Of a stretch of DNA of 64,000 nucleotides, positions 43,763 to 51,803 are shown in pieces. Positions within the stretch are counted from its first letter, which is position 1, and the number at the start of each line of letters is the position of its first letter. The notes beneath the pieces were generated by a model. That model saw only the letters and a list, made by a program, of their open reading frames with translations. It did not search any database and had not been told where the DNA came from. Source of the DNA: Schaalia suimastitidis DSM 15538 (GTDB lineage Bacteria > Actinomycetota > Actinomycetes > Actinomycetales > Actinomycetaceae); the NCBI RefSeq assembly GCF_000429105.1, contig NZ_AUBF01000006.1, positions 434,001 to 498,000 of the forward strand, written 5' to 3'. Position numbers and translations under genes: made by a program.

Positions 43763-44848
43763 CTATCCTTTCACCCGTTCAGCCACGTCCTGTGGCAATA
43801 ATTCAGCTGTCACTGCCTGACGCAGTCGCTGGTAAATATCCGTGTCAATCTCACCTGCGGTAGGCCGTAGCACTGCAGCAGCGGACATTGCGACGGCTTC
43901 ACGCAATGCCCTCTGTGCGAGCGATGCGTCAGCCAGTAATTGGTGACGGTCGTTACCGGCCACCTGAGGAGTCATCAGTTGGTTGTCGCGTGCCGCATAA
44001 TGCTGATCGAAAGCGCATTGAGCAGAGTTGTCAGCGGTCGTCTGTCCGTCTGCGCCACATACCGTTTGCCATGTGTGGGCGATAACCGAAGCGAGTCCCG
44101 CCACCGCGGCATCGCCTGCGCCAGTGGGGTTGCCATCAAATACCTGACCTGGATGAGCACGCCAAGCGCCGCACGGGGCATAGAGTTCCATACCGTTGGT
44201 GCCGCGCGACAGGACAACCCAGCTAGCCCCGGCCTCGTGAAGGCTGCGCACGCCATCAGGAAGGGACGTCGCGCCCGTGGCCTGTATAAGCTCCGCCTCA
44301 TTTGGTTTGAGGATATCCGCATAAGGACCTGCCTCCACCAATGCAGGACCGGAAGTATCGAGGATCGTGACCGCTCCAGCCTCGCGGGCAGCACTCAACA
44401 GAGCTACTACCTCGCCAGATGGAGTATCGCCTGGCAATGATCCGCAGATGGTGACGACATCCCCGTAGCGCACCTGAGTGCGGACAAGGTCACGTAGCTG
44501 TTCCCACGCGGTAGCAGGAACAGTCGCGCCCGCCTCGTTAAACAAGGTGGCGTCGGCATCAACGATGGCGACCGAACGGCGCGTAGCTTGGGTAACCGGC
44601 ACCCACTGGCACGCAATGCGAGGATGGCGCTCACTGAGCAACGACGCAACGCGTTGCCCCGTGCCTCCTCCAAGGAAGGTAGCCACCGTGACTGGATACC
44701 CCAATTGATCGAGGACCCGGGCAACGTTGAGGCCTTTGCCGCCAGGATTTTCTGCAATATCGGTGATCCGATGGCTGCGATGCGGTTGCCAGTTGGGCAC
44801 ATGCCACGTAATGTCAAGGGCAGGATTTGGCGTAATGGTCCAGATCAT
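43763..44848 (-). CDS. PfkB-family sugar-phosphate kinase (LacC/FruK type)
   Basis: A 361-residue ribokinase-fold kinase. MIWTITPNPALDITWHV and NPGGKGLNVARVLDQLG at the N-terminus, and the GNPTGAGDAAVAGLAS anion hole with the catalytic Asp mark the tagatose-6-phosphate/1-phosphofructokinase group. Next to an AgaS-like isomerase and a GatY-like aldolase, tagatose 6-phosphate is the expected substrate. The C-terminal part is longer than usual, with an insertion around residues 255-300. Its ATG overlaps the ROK gene stop. Confidence 0.86.
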   Translation of the reverse strand: MIWTITPNPALDITWHVPNWQPHRSHRITDIAENPGGKGLNVARVLDQLGYPVTVATFLGGGTGQRVASLLSERHPRIACQWVPVTQATRRSVAIVDADATLFNEAGATVPATAWEQLRDLVRTQVRYGDVVTICGSLPGDTPSGEVVALLSAAREAGAVTILDTSGPALVEAGPYADILKPNEAELIQATGATSLPDGVRSLHEAGASWVVLSRGTNGMELYAPCGAWRAHPGQVFDGNPTGAGDAAVAGLASVIAHTWQTVCGADGQTTADNSAQCAFDQHYAARDNQLMTPQVAGNDRHQLLADASLAQRALREAVAMSAAAVLRPTAGEIDTDIYQRLRQAVTAELLPQDVAERVKG

Positions 44849-45780
44849 GACATATCCGCCTGTGTGGCCACGAGCCGAATATCGGCCTGCATAAAGGCCA
44901 AGGCTGCTGCCCCCAACGCCTGCGAATCAGATCCGAGCCGTGCTGCCACAACAGCAGGGGCAGGAAATATGGTGCACGAGGCGGCAATCGCCTGGGCAAG
45001 TCGACCGGTAATGGCAATACCGCCCTTCGACAGGCCACCGCCCAGTACCACCGGCATCGCACCAACCTGATGCAGCGTAGTGGCGATGACACTTCCAAGC
45101 AAGTCAATGGCACTGTCTTGAATATCGCGGGCACGGGCTGAGCCAGGAGCATCTGACTGAGCGAGGTTTTGAACGTCGCGCGCACCACAGCCATCGGGCA
45201 ATATCCCGTATGTGACCGCCCTGCGCGCGATGGCCGAGGCCGAGGCCACCTGTTCCAATTCGACGCGGCGCGACGGGTCATCAGGATCGGTAACTAACAC
45301 CTGCCCAATTTCACCTGACCAGGGCCTTGCCGGGGCAAGCTCCCCATTGATCACAAGCGCTGAGGCAATACCAGTGCCCACCGCCACGTACAGACAGTGC
45401 GGTTGGACGACACCCCACAGCGCTTCAGCAAGGGCACCAGAACGCACATCGTGACCAAATGCGACTGGACGACCAAGGTGTTCGCTCAGCATGTCGCGTA
45501 GCGGCGCATTGTGCCACCCAAGGTTCGCCGAGAGGATACCGACGCCGGTGGCCTCGTCAATAATGCCAGGTGCGCATACCCCGACGGGTGCAACCGCGTC
45601 AGGGTATGCGTCGACCAAGTGCTGTGCGAGATGTACCGCGGCCAAGGCCACGTCGACTGCGCCACTACGTGGGGTCGGCAAAGGCTGCGCACGATGGACA
45701 GTACGTCCGTCGTTTGTTACGACGCGCCCCTTAATGGTGGTGCCACCGATGTCGATACCGATGGCCAGTGAAGATGTCAT
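44845..45780 (-). CDS. ROK-family sugar kinase
   Basis: A 311-residue ROK protein without a DNA-binding domain. ATP-binding IGIDIGGTTIKGRVV and the catalytic Asp in VAFGHDVRSGALAEALWG are present. The usual ROK zinc motif (HxnCxCGxxGC) is missing; the equivalent region reads SGEIGQVLVTDPDDPSRRVELEQ. Together with the aldolase and SIS genes it is likely to phosphorylate GalNAc or GlcNAc at O6, as AgaK-type ROK kinases do. It overlaps both neighbours by four bases. Confidence 0.82.
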   Translation of the reverse strand: MTSSLAIGIDIGGTTIKGRVVTNDGRTVHRAQPLPTPRSGAVDVALAAVHLAQHLVDAYPDAVAPVGVCAPGIIDEATGVGILSANLGWHNAPLRDMLSEHLGRPVAFGHDVRSGALAEALWGVVQPHCLYVAVGTGIASALVINGELAPARPWSGEIGQVLVTDPDDPSRRVELEQVASASAIARRAVTYGILPDGCGARDVQNLAQSDAPGSARARDIQDSAIDLLGSVIATTLHQVGAMPVVLGGGLSKGGIAITGRLAQAIAASCTIFPAPAVVAARLGSDSQALGAAALAFMQADIRLVATQADMS

Positions 45781-46652
45781 GCCTCGAGTATGACGGCTCG
45801 CGTCAGGTGGCGCGGCGTATCAGGATTCAAGCCACGTGCCTCAGCCCGCGCCACAGCAACGCGTTGAGCCAAGACCAGATGCGCCATGGGATCCCACTGT
45901 GAGGTCACGAGTTCGGCTCCCGTGGCTTCCACCTGCGTATCTAAGCCTGCGGGGAGCGGGCCAAACATCCAGGTCAGGCGCCCAGGCTGAGCGATTGAAA
46001 TGGGACCGTGGCGGTATTCCATCGCCGAATAGGTTTCGGTCCACGATTGGGAGGCCTCGCGGCATTTGAGTCCGGCTTCATTTGCTAAGCCAATGGTCCA
46101 ACCCATTCCAAGGAACGTAATTTGGTCGGCGTCGATCCAACGGTCAGGGATCGCATAGACCAAGGCTTCTTCACAGTGGGCAGCTGCGGCCTCAATGTCG
46201 TGGCCAAGGCTGTGGCGGAACCATGCCAACGCAGTGGTAGCGAAGCGGGTTTGAACCACGGAAACCTCGTCAGCGAAATCAAAGACGATTTCTTCGCGAG
46301 CATAAGGGGCTGCCGGTCCACCACCCACAGCGGTGACAAGAATGGCTGGTCGCCCCTGTTCATGGAGGTGACGCATGAGGTCAACGATTTCAGTGGTCGT
46401 ACCTGAACGGGACAAGCAGACAACACTGTCGTAGATCCGTGAGAGGGGGAATTCCGTTGCGGTGAATGCGTCCGACAAGCCTTTGCCCAGGCTTTCGCGA
46501 GCAACCGTGTAGGCCTGTGCGATGAACCACGAGGTGCCGCATCCGATGACTGCCAGACTCTGCCCGTCACTGGGGAGGCAATCAGTGGCAATGTCGGTTA
46601 CCTGGCGCCATAGCTGAGGTTGGGTCATGATTTCCGAGGTCGTAATAGACAT
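45777..46652 (-). CDS. SIS-domain sugar isomerase (AgaS-like)
   Basis: A 291-residue protein with two SIS folds. The first has IGCGTSWFIAQAY and CLSRSGTTTEIVD, the second GMGWTIGLANEAGLKCREASQSW and EYRHGPISI. AgaS proteins convert galactosamine 6-phosphate to tagatose 6-phosphate with loss of ammonia. ATG 46652 is chosen for AAGGAG 8 bases upstream; the long N-terminal extension of the open frame lies in the divergent promoter region. It heads the four-gene unit and is divergent from the GH112 gene. Confidence 0.85.
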   Translation of the reverse strand: MSITTSEIMTQPQLWRQVTDIATDCLPSDGQSLAVIGCGTSWFIAQAYTVARESLGKGLSDAFTATEFPLSRIYDSVVCLSRSGTTTEIVDLMRHLHEQGRPAILVTAVGGGPAAPYAREEIVFDFADEVSVVQTRFATTALAWFRHSLGHDIEAAAAHCEEALVYAIPDRWIDADQITFLGMGWTIGLANEAGLKCREASQSWTETYSAMEYRHGPISIAQPGRLTWMFGPLPAGLDTQVEATGAELVTSQWDPMAHLVLAQRVAVARAEARGLNPDTPRHLTRAVILEA

Positions 46653-46818
46653 CGAAGGCTCCTTGCAGGATTGATTGAAGATGTTTGATATCCTGTGTAA
46701 ACGAATAATATCACTCAAATCTCGTACTGCTTGTCTTTTGAACAACGCAGTATGATCGCAGTTGAATAACGCCCAGGTCACGCACCTTTACGCCCACCCC
46801 AAAGAAGCGGAGAAAGAC
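46653..46818. promoter_or_regulatory. Divergent promoter region of the SIS and GH112 genes
   Basis: TATGAT (46751-46756) is the best -10 for the GH112 gene. AATAACGCCCA (46765-46775) lies at its expected start point. The same 11 bases occur on the opposite strand before the ABC transporter gene (50317-50327), so this is a candidate DeoR operator. The region is AT-rich compared with the genes. Confidence 0.55.
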
Positions 46819-49101
46819 ATGAGTGCTCCAATGCGCGCAGGCCGCCTCACCCTGCCCATCGAAACAGGTATCGACGAAGAGGTGCGCACCCTCGTTGAAC
46901 GACTCGGTGCCGACGCAGTACGAAACTCAGATGGCACCGAATTACCCGACTGGGTCGACCGAGGATTCGCCAAGGTATACAGCACGTACTTCCCCGCACG
47001 CGGAGACGAAGCTTGGGCTGAGCAAGCTAAAGAAGAACGTGTCCGCCAATACCTCCTGTCGAAGCGACACACCGCACCACAGGAAGGGCCACTGGTATTC
47101 AACGTCATGGACGGCTGGTTCCACGCACAATTCCGCCCCGACACCGACTGTGACACAGCCCGCTGGTGGCAAGTAATCGACCGTACAACAGGTCGTGTGC
47201 TTGAACCTGAAGAATGGAGCGTCCAAGCTAGCCCTGCACTACCCGTCACCAACCCCGTCCCTAAAGTTGGCGACCTGCCCAAGGAAGCAGGAAGCGCAAT
47301 CGTCACCATCGCCTCGCCAACCCCCTACCACGTGTACACCGCATCATTCCTCGCCGTGCAGGTATGGGATTCCACCCAAATGTATAACTACCTGACCAAC
47401 GACTGGGCTGACGACCCTGCACGCGTCAAAGAACGCCCCTTCGATATCGCCTACCCGCGGACCTGGGAACACGTGCGTTACGCACTTGCCGCATGGTTAG
47501 AGGCAAATCCTCATGTCGACGTCGTACGATTCACCACCTTCTTCTACCATTTCACATTGGCATTCGACGAACGCGGACGGGAAGGCTACGTTGACTGGTT
47601 TGGGTACTCCGCCTCAGTCTCCGTTCCCGCCATGGAAGCTTTCGAAGCAGAATATGGATACGCGCTATGCGCAGAAGATTTCGTTGACGCAGGCTGGTAT
47701 AACACCCCATTTCGACCTGTACGACAGGTCTTCCGTGACTGGATTGATTTCACTGCACGCCGCGTAGCCAAAGCTGCCAAAGAACTCGTTGACATCACCC
47801 ATGCCAATGGGCGCGAAGCAATGATGTTCCTCGGAGACAACTGGATGGGCATGGAACCCTACGGCCCCTACTTCCCGTCGATCGGTATGGACGCTGTTGT
47901 GGGCTCGGTTGGCAATGCCGCCACCTGCCGCATGATCGCCGATATTCCAGGAGTGAAATACACCGAAGGTCGTTTCCTGCCTTATTTCTTCCCCGACGTC
48001 TTCAAACCCGGTGGCAACCCACTGGCTGAGGCCGAAGAATCGTGGCGTACTGCTCGACGCGCAATCGTGCGCAACCCCCTTGACCGCATGGGCTACGGAG
48101 GATACCTCTCACTCACCCTGCAATTCCCCGAGTTCTTGGACCGGATGGAAGAAATCGTCGCAGAGTTTCGATCTCTTCACGACACCTCAGGTGGAGTGCG
48201 CCCCGACGTACACCCCATTCGTGTTGCGGTGCTCAATGCGTGGGGCGCCCTACGCAGCTGGCAAACCCATATGGTGGCACATGCCCTGTGGTACAAACAG
48301 ATTCACTCCTACCTTGGGGTCATTGAATCCTTGGCTGGTCTGCCTTTCGATGTGCAGTTCATATCTTTTGCGGATGTCATCCAAAGGGATGCGCTGGCCG
48401 ACGTCGATGTTGTCATTAATGCCGGAGCTGCACACACTGCCTTTGCTGGTGGGCCAGAGTGGGCAAGTATCGAACTGCAAGATGCGCTGCGTGCCTTCGT
48501 TGCACGAGGCGGTGGCTTCATTGGGGTTGGGGAACCCACTGCATGGCTTGGGCAGCAGGAGAGTCTGGTACGCACAGGTGCAACGAACGCTGCCAGTGGC
48601 CGGTACTTCACCCTGGCTGATGTATTGGGTGTCGATCGCGAAATTGGATGGTCATTGTCAACTGACCGCTATCCGCGCATAGTGGACTCACACTTCATCA
48701 CCGCTGACCTTGAGGGTGACTTTGTCTATGGCGAAGACCCAGGGGACGTTTTCGCAATTGATGAAGAAACGACTGTCCTTCGGATTGAACGCGGCGCCAT
48801 CCGCTTGGCCACGCGCGAGTATGGGCAAGGACGCAGCGTGTATATGGCAGGTCTGACCTGGTCGACGCAGAACTCTCGGATGCTTCACCGTGCACTGTTG
48901 TGGGCTGCGGGAGCTCAGGACCAATGGGAGTCAGTGTTGGCCTCATCCAACCCAGATATTGAAGTCGCCTACTACTCCGGTGTTGGACGTGCCTTTGTTT
49001 ACAACAATACGGCCAACGCTGCATCGACTCGGATCACAGGCCAAGGCCTTCACCTTGACGTGCACTTAGACGGGTCGAAAGGCCAGTGGATCGACCTGTG
49101 A
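46819..49101 (+). CDS. lnpA: GH112 galacto-N-biose/lacto-N-biose phosphorylase
   Basis: A 760-residue cytoplasmic phosphorylase that splits Gal-beta-1,3-GalNAc or Gal-beta-1,3-GlcNAc with phosphate to galactose 1-phosphate and the free amino sugar. Family landmarks are GADAVRNSDGTELPD, DVVRFTTFFYHFTLAFDE, GREAMMFLGDNW with the proposed general acid Asp340, and GVKYTEGRFLPYFFPDVF. Length is close to the Bifidobacterium enzyme. ATG 46819 has GCGGAGA upstream; the open frame starts earlier without support. Preference between the two disaccharides cannot be read with confidence. Confidence 0.95.
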   Translation: MSAPMRAGRLTLPIETGIDEEVRTLVERLGADAVRNSDGTELPDWVDRGFAKVYSTYFPARGDEAWAEQAKEERVRQYLLSKRHTAPQEGPLVFNVMDGWFHAQFRPDTDCDTARWWQVIDRTTGRVLEPEEWSVQASPALPVTNPVPKVGDLPKEAGSAIVTIASPTPYHVYTASFLAVQVWDSTQMYNYLTNDWADDPARVKERPFDIAYPRTWEHVRYALAAWLEANPHVDVVRFTTFFYHFTLAFDERGREGYVDWFGYSASVSVPAMEAFEAEYGYALCAEDFVDAGWYNTPFRPVRQVFRDWIDFTARRVAKAAKELVDITHANGREAMMFLGDNWMGMEPYGPYFPSIGMDAVVGSVGNAATCRMIADIPGVKYTEGRFLPYFFPDVFKPGGNPLAEAEESWRTARRAIVRNPLDRMGYGGYLSLTLQFPEFLDRMEEIVAEFRSLHDTSGGVRPDVHPIRVAVLNAWGALRSWQTHMVAHALWYKQIHSYLGVIESLAGLPFDVQFISFADVIQRDALADVDVVINAGAAHTAFAGGPEWASIELQDALRAFVARGGGFIGVGEPTAWLGQQESLVRTGATNAASGRYFTLADVLGVDREIGWSLSTDRYPRIVDSHFITADLEGDFVYGEDPGDVFAIDEETTVLRIERGAIRLATREYGQGRSVYMAGLTWSTQNSRMLHRALLWAAGAQDQWESVLASSNPDIEVAYYSGVGRAFVYNNTANAASTRITGQGLHLDVHLDGSKGQWIDL

Positions 49102-49407
49102 CGTCACCGCAGGGCTGTATCACGAGGTGTTTTCGGCGCTAAAGGCCAACATGAAATGGCGGATTTTCAGCGATCTACGTCCTGAAAAGCCGCCATTTCT
49201 GGGTTTTTGATGCACCGCTGTATGTGAAGGTCACCTATGATGCCGAGGTGTGCGCCGGGTAATGTGCACGAGGCGTAAGCGGTGTCATCGCCGACCCCGC
49301 GCCTAGACGAAGTGGGGCGTAGTGCTCAATCTGGAAGGTACCGGTATAGCCGCTCGTCGCGCAGTCTACGTGCGGATCCCAGGCAGTCTGCGGCGCAACG
49401 TGGATGC
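49102..49407. other. Gap between the GH112 and DeoR genes
   Basis: About 300 bases between convergent genes. It contains repeat copy D near its start. The rest shows no gene, RNA or strong hairpin that I can support. Confidence 0.5.
49154..49198. repeat. Dispersed palindrome, copy D
   Basis: Arms AAATGGCGGATTTTCA (49154-49169) and TGAAAAGCCGCCATTT (49183-49198) with one mismatch. Read on the minus strand its centre is CAGGACGTAG, the same as in copy B. The inner stem is degraded compared with copies A and C. Confidence 0.88.
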
Positions 49408-50190
49408 TCAGACCAGGATGACGTCCACACCCGCCTGTTTGATCTGACGGACAATCTCGGGATCGGCATTTTCTCCGGTTACCAAGGTGTCGATCTTGTC
49501 GAGTCCACAGATACGGGCAAATGCGCGGTCGCCAAGTTTCGCATGATCAGCCACGACGATGACGCGCTCCGCCTGATCTACCATGACGCCATTAATATCG
49601 GCCTCAGAATCGTCATGGGTATAGGTGCCGCGCTGGTTAATTGCGTTGACGCCAAGGAAGAGGGTGTCGATACTCAGGCCCTGGAGGACAGGTTTAGCCA
49701 AAGGGCCGGTTAATTCGAATGACAATGGGCGGACAACGCCACCGGTGAGAACCACGCGAATATGCGTTCGAACCGCAAGTTCATTGGCAATATTGACGGC
49801 ATTAGTCAGGATTGTGATGGGTTCTGCCGGAGAGGGGCTGAGGTCTTCGCGCAGGGCAATTTCGCGGGCGACTTCAGTGGTGGTTGTACCGCCACTGAGA
49901 CCTATGATCTCACCCGCCGAGACGAGATTTGCGGCAGCGAAGGCGATGAGGCGTTTCTCTTTGCCGTTGCCTGCCCCTGTTTTATAGCGAATAGGTAGAT
50001 CTGATGACGTGGGTGAACACGTAGCACCACCGTGGGTGCGAACAATCAGCTGTTGTGATGCCAATTGGTCGAGGTCGCGGCGTATTGTTGCAGCAGATAC
50101 GCCCATTTCAGCGACCAGTTCATCAACTGTCACAGATGTGTGATCCGTAATGTACTCAAAAAGTGCTGTGAGTCGTTCGTGCCGATGCAT
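49408..50190 (-). CDS. DeoR/GlpR-family transcriptional regulator
   Basis: A 260-residue repressor. The N-terminal winged helix MHRHERLTALFEYI and EMGVSAATIRRDLDQLASQQL is followed by the DeoRC sugar-phosphate sensor domain with LSGGTTTTEVAREI and DHAKLGDRAFARI. It resembles AgaR/LacR regulators and lies between the transporter and the catabolic genes, so tagatose or galactosamine phosphates are plausible effectors. GGAGGGG precedes the ATG. It is divergent from the ABC transporter. Confidence 0.9.
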   Translation of the reverse strand: MHRHERLTALFEYITDHTSVTVDELVAEMGVSAATIRRDLDQLASQQLIVRTHGGATCSPTSSDLPIRYKTGAGNGKEKRLIAFAAANLVSAGEIIGLSGGTTTTEVAREIALREDLSPSPAEPITILTNAVNIANELAVRTHIRVVLTGGVVRPLSFELTGPLAKPVLQGLSIDTLFLGVNAINQRGTYTHDDSEADINGVMVDQAERVIVVADHAKLGDRAFARICGLDKIDTLVTGENADPEIVRQIKQAGVDVILV

Positions 50191-50259
50191 TGACCCCTCC
50201 AGGAACCGTGCTATTCGCCTGTCGTTAGGGAAATAGTAATCGAATCGTAATCTTGACAG

Positions 50260-50331
50260 TTGAAAAAGTGATGAGGTCGTCGTATATACTTTTTGTGATG
50301 CTCGAACATGATCGTTTGGGCGTTATTAACG
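50260..50331 (+). promoter_or_regulatory. ABC transporter promoter and candidate operators
   Basis: TTGAAA (50260-50265) and TATATA (50283-50288) are 17 bases apart. Downstream lie TGGGCGTTATT (50317-50327), the inverse of the site before the GH112 gene, and an overlapping perfect palindrome CGTTATTAACG (50321-50331). The DeoR protein encoded next door is the likely ligand. Confidence 0.55.
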
Positions 50332-50369
50332 CAGAAGTGAGCGCCTATTCTCGATGAAGAGAGGTTGAC

Positions 50370-51677
50370 ATGAGTACACGCGCAACAAAGGTTGCCGCGC
50401 TGGGAGCAGTTGCTGCCATGGCCATTGGCCTTGCCGCATGCAACAATACTGCAACCCAAACAGCGACTGAAACCACCACTGACGTGGTTGAAATCACCTA
50501 CGTGCACCGTCTTCCCGACGGCGACGGTGCGGTGAAGGTTCAAGAGATCGCTGACCGCTGGAATGCCGAACACCCCAATATCCACGTGACCGCCACCAAG
50601 TGGGATGGTAAAGCAAGCGAATTGGCTAAGAAACTCGAAGCCGATGTCAAAGCTGGCACCGCTCCCTGTCTGGCCCAACTCGGATATGCCGAAGTGCCTG
50701 AAGCATTCGTCAAAGGTCTCGTCGAAGATGTCACCACCGAGGCTGAAAAATACAAGGACAACTACTCCGGCGCCTACGGACAAATGTCCGTCGGTGGTGT
50801 AGTCGTCGGCCTACCTCAGGACACCGGCCCCCTCGTCTACTACTACGACAAGGCAGAATTCGACGCGCTTGGCCTGAAGGTTCCCACCACCTTGGCAGAA
50901 CTGAAGGAAGAAGCAACGAAGGCTGCTGCCCAAGGCAAGCACATCCTCGCCTTCGAAACCGACGAATCCTCCCACTTCCTTGCTGCACAGGCTGCAGCGG
51001 TGGGTGATCCCTGGTACTCCGCAGAAGGTGACCAGTGGAAGGTCAACGTCCAAAACGAGGGCGCTGAAGTTGTCTCCGCATTCTGGCAAGAAATGATTGA
51101 CTCCGGCGCTGCCCTAGTCACAGAACGCTGGACCGAAAGCTACGACCAAGCACTCAAGGACAAGAAACTCATCGGTAATATCGGTGCCGCATGGGAAGCA
51201 GGATTCTTCCTCGATTCGATCATCCCTGAAGATCAAGAAGGCACCTGGCAGGTTGCCCTCCTTCCCGATTTCGGTGAAGGCGTCAAGACCGGTCCTGACG
51301 GTGGCTCCGGTGTGGCAGTCATGAAGGGCTGCGCACACGTGGCAGAAGCAATGGAATTCAACAACTGGTTCAACACTCAGACTGCTGATTTGGCCACACA
51401 GGGCCTCGTCGTTGCAGCCAAGGGTGACGTCGTCACCCCCGAAAAGACCAAGCGTCAATTCGGTGGGCAGGATGTCTTCGCAGTGCTGGCAGATGCCAAC
51501 CAGACCCTCAACCCTGACTTCGGCTTCATCCCCGGCTTCTCTGCAGTTGCCGAAAAGATGGTCGCTGTCGGCGGCGAGGTCGGCCAAGGCAACGCCAAGG
51601 TTGCCGACATCTTCGCGGCCGCCCAAACTGAATCGGTTTCAGTGCTCAAGTCGCTGAACCTGCCGGTTGCAGAGTGA
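50370..51677 (+). CDS. ABC transporter sugar-binding lipoprotein
   Basis: A 435-residue extracellular solute-binding protein of the carbohydrate (MalE-like) group. The lipobox GLAAC places the lipidated Cys at residue 24, followed by a Thr-rich linker. It would hold the sugar outside the membrane for the two permeases that follow. GAGAGGTT precedes the ATG. The genomic setting, beside a GH112 phosphorylase and GH42 beta-galactosidase, points to galacto-N-biose, lacto-N-biose or related oligosaccharides as ligand. Confidence 0.9.
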   Translation: MSTRATKVAALGAVAAMAIGLAACNNTATQTATETTTDVVEITYVHRLPDGDGAVKVQEIADRWNAEHPNIHVTATKWDGKASELAKKLEADVKAGTAPCLAQLGYAEVPEAFVKGLVEDVTTEAEKYKDNYSGAYGQMSVGGVVVGLPQDTGPLVYYYDKAEFDALGLKVPTTLAELKEEATKAAAQGKHILAFETDESSHFLAAQAAAVGDPWYSAEGDQWKVNVQNEGAEVVSAFWQEMIDSGAALVTERWTESYDQALKDKKLIGNIGAAWEAGFFLDSIIPEDQEGTWQVALLPDFGEGVKTGPDGGSGVAVMKGCAHVAEAMEFNNWFNTQTADLATQGLVVAAKGDVVTPEKTKRQFGGQDVFAVLADANQTLNPDFGFIPGFSAVAEKMVAVGGEVGQGNAKVADIFAAAQTESVSVLKSLNLPVAE

Positions 51678-51706
51678 CACGTCTACACATCACCACGGCA
51701 TAGCAT

Positions 51707-51744
51707 GGTGGGAGGCACTCTCGACACCGAGAGTGCCTCCCACC
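51707..51744 (+). terminator. Intercistronic hairpin after the binding-protein gene
   Basis: A perfect 16-bp stem (arm GGTGGGAGGCACTCTC) with loop GACACC and no T run. It probably protects the upstream message and lowers read-through, so that binding protein exceeds permease. Confidence 0.75.
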
Positions 51745-51803
51745 TGCCACAACCCCATCTATCGCCACAACCCATCACCGTCGAGACATATACGAGGTAG
51801 CTC

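Noticed and set aside
46762-46818. Upstream ATG-like start of the GH112 gene
   Set aside because: It overlaps the likely -10 and operator; ATG 46819 has GCGGAGA and gives the family's normal N-terminus.
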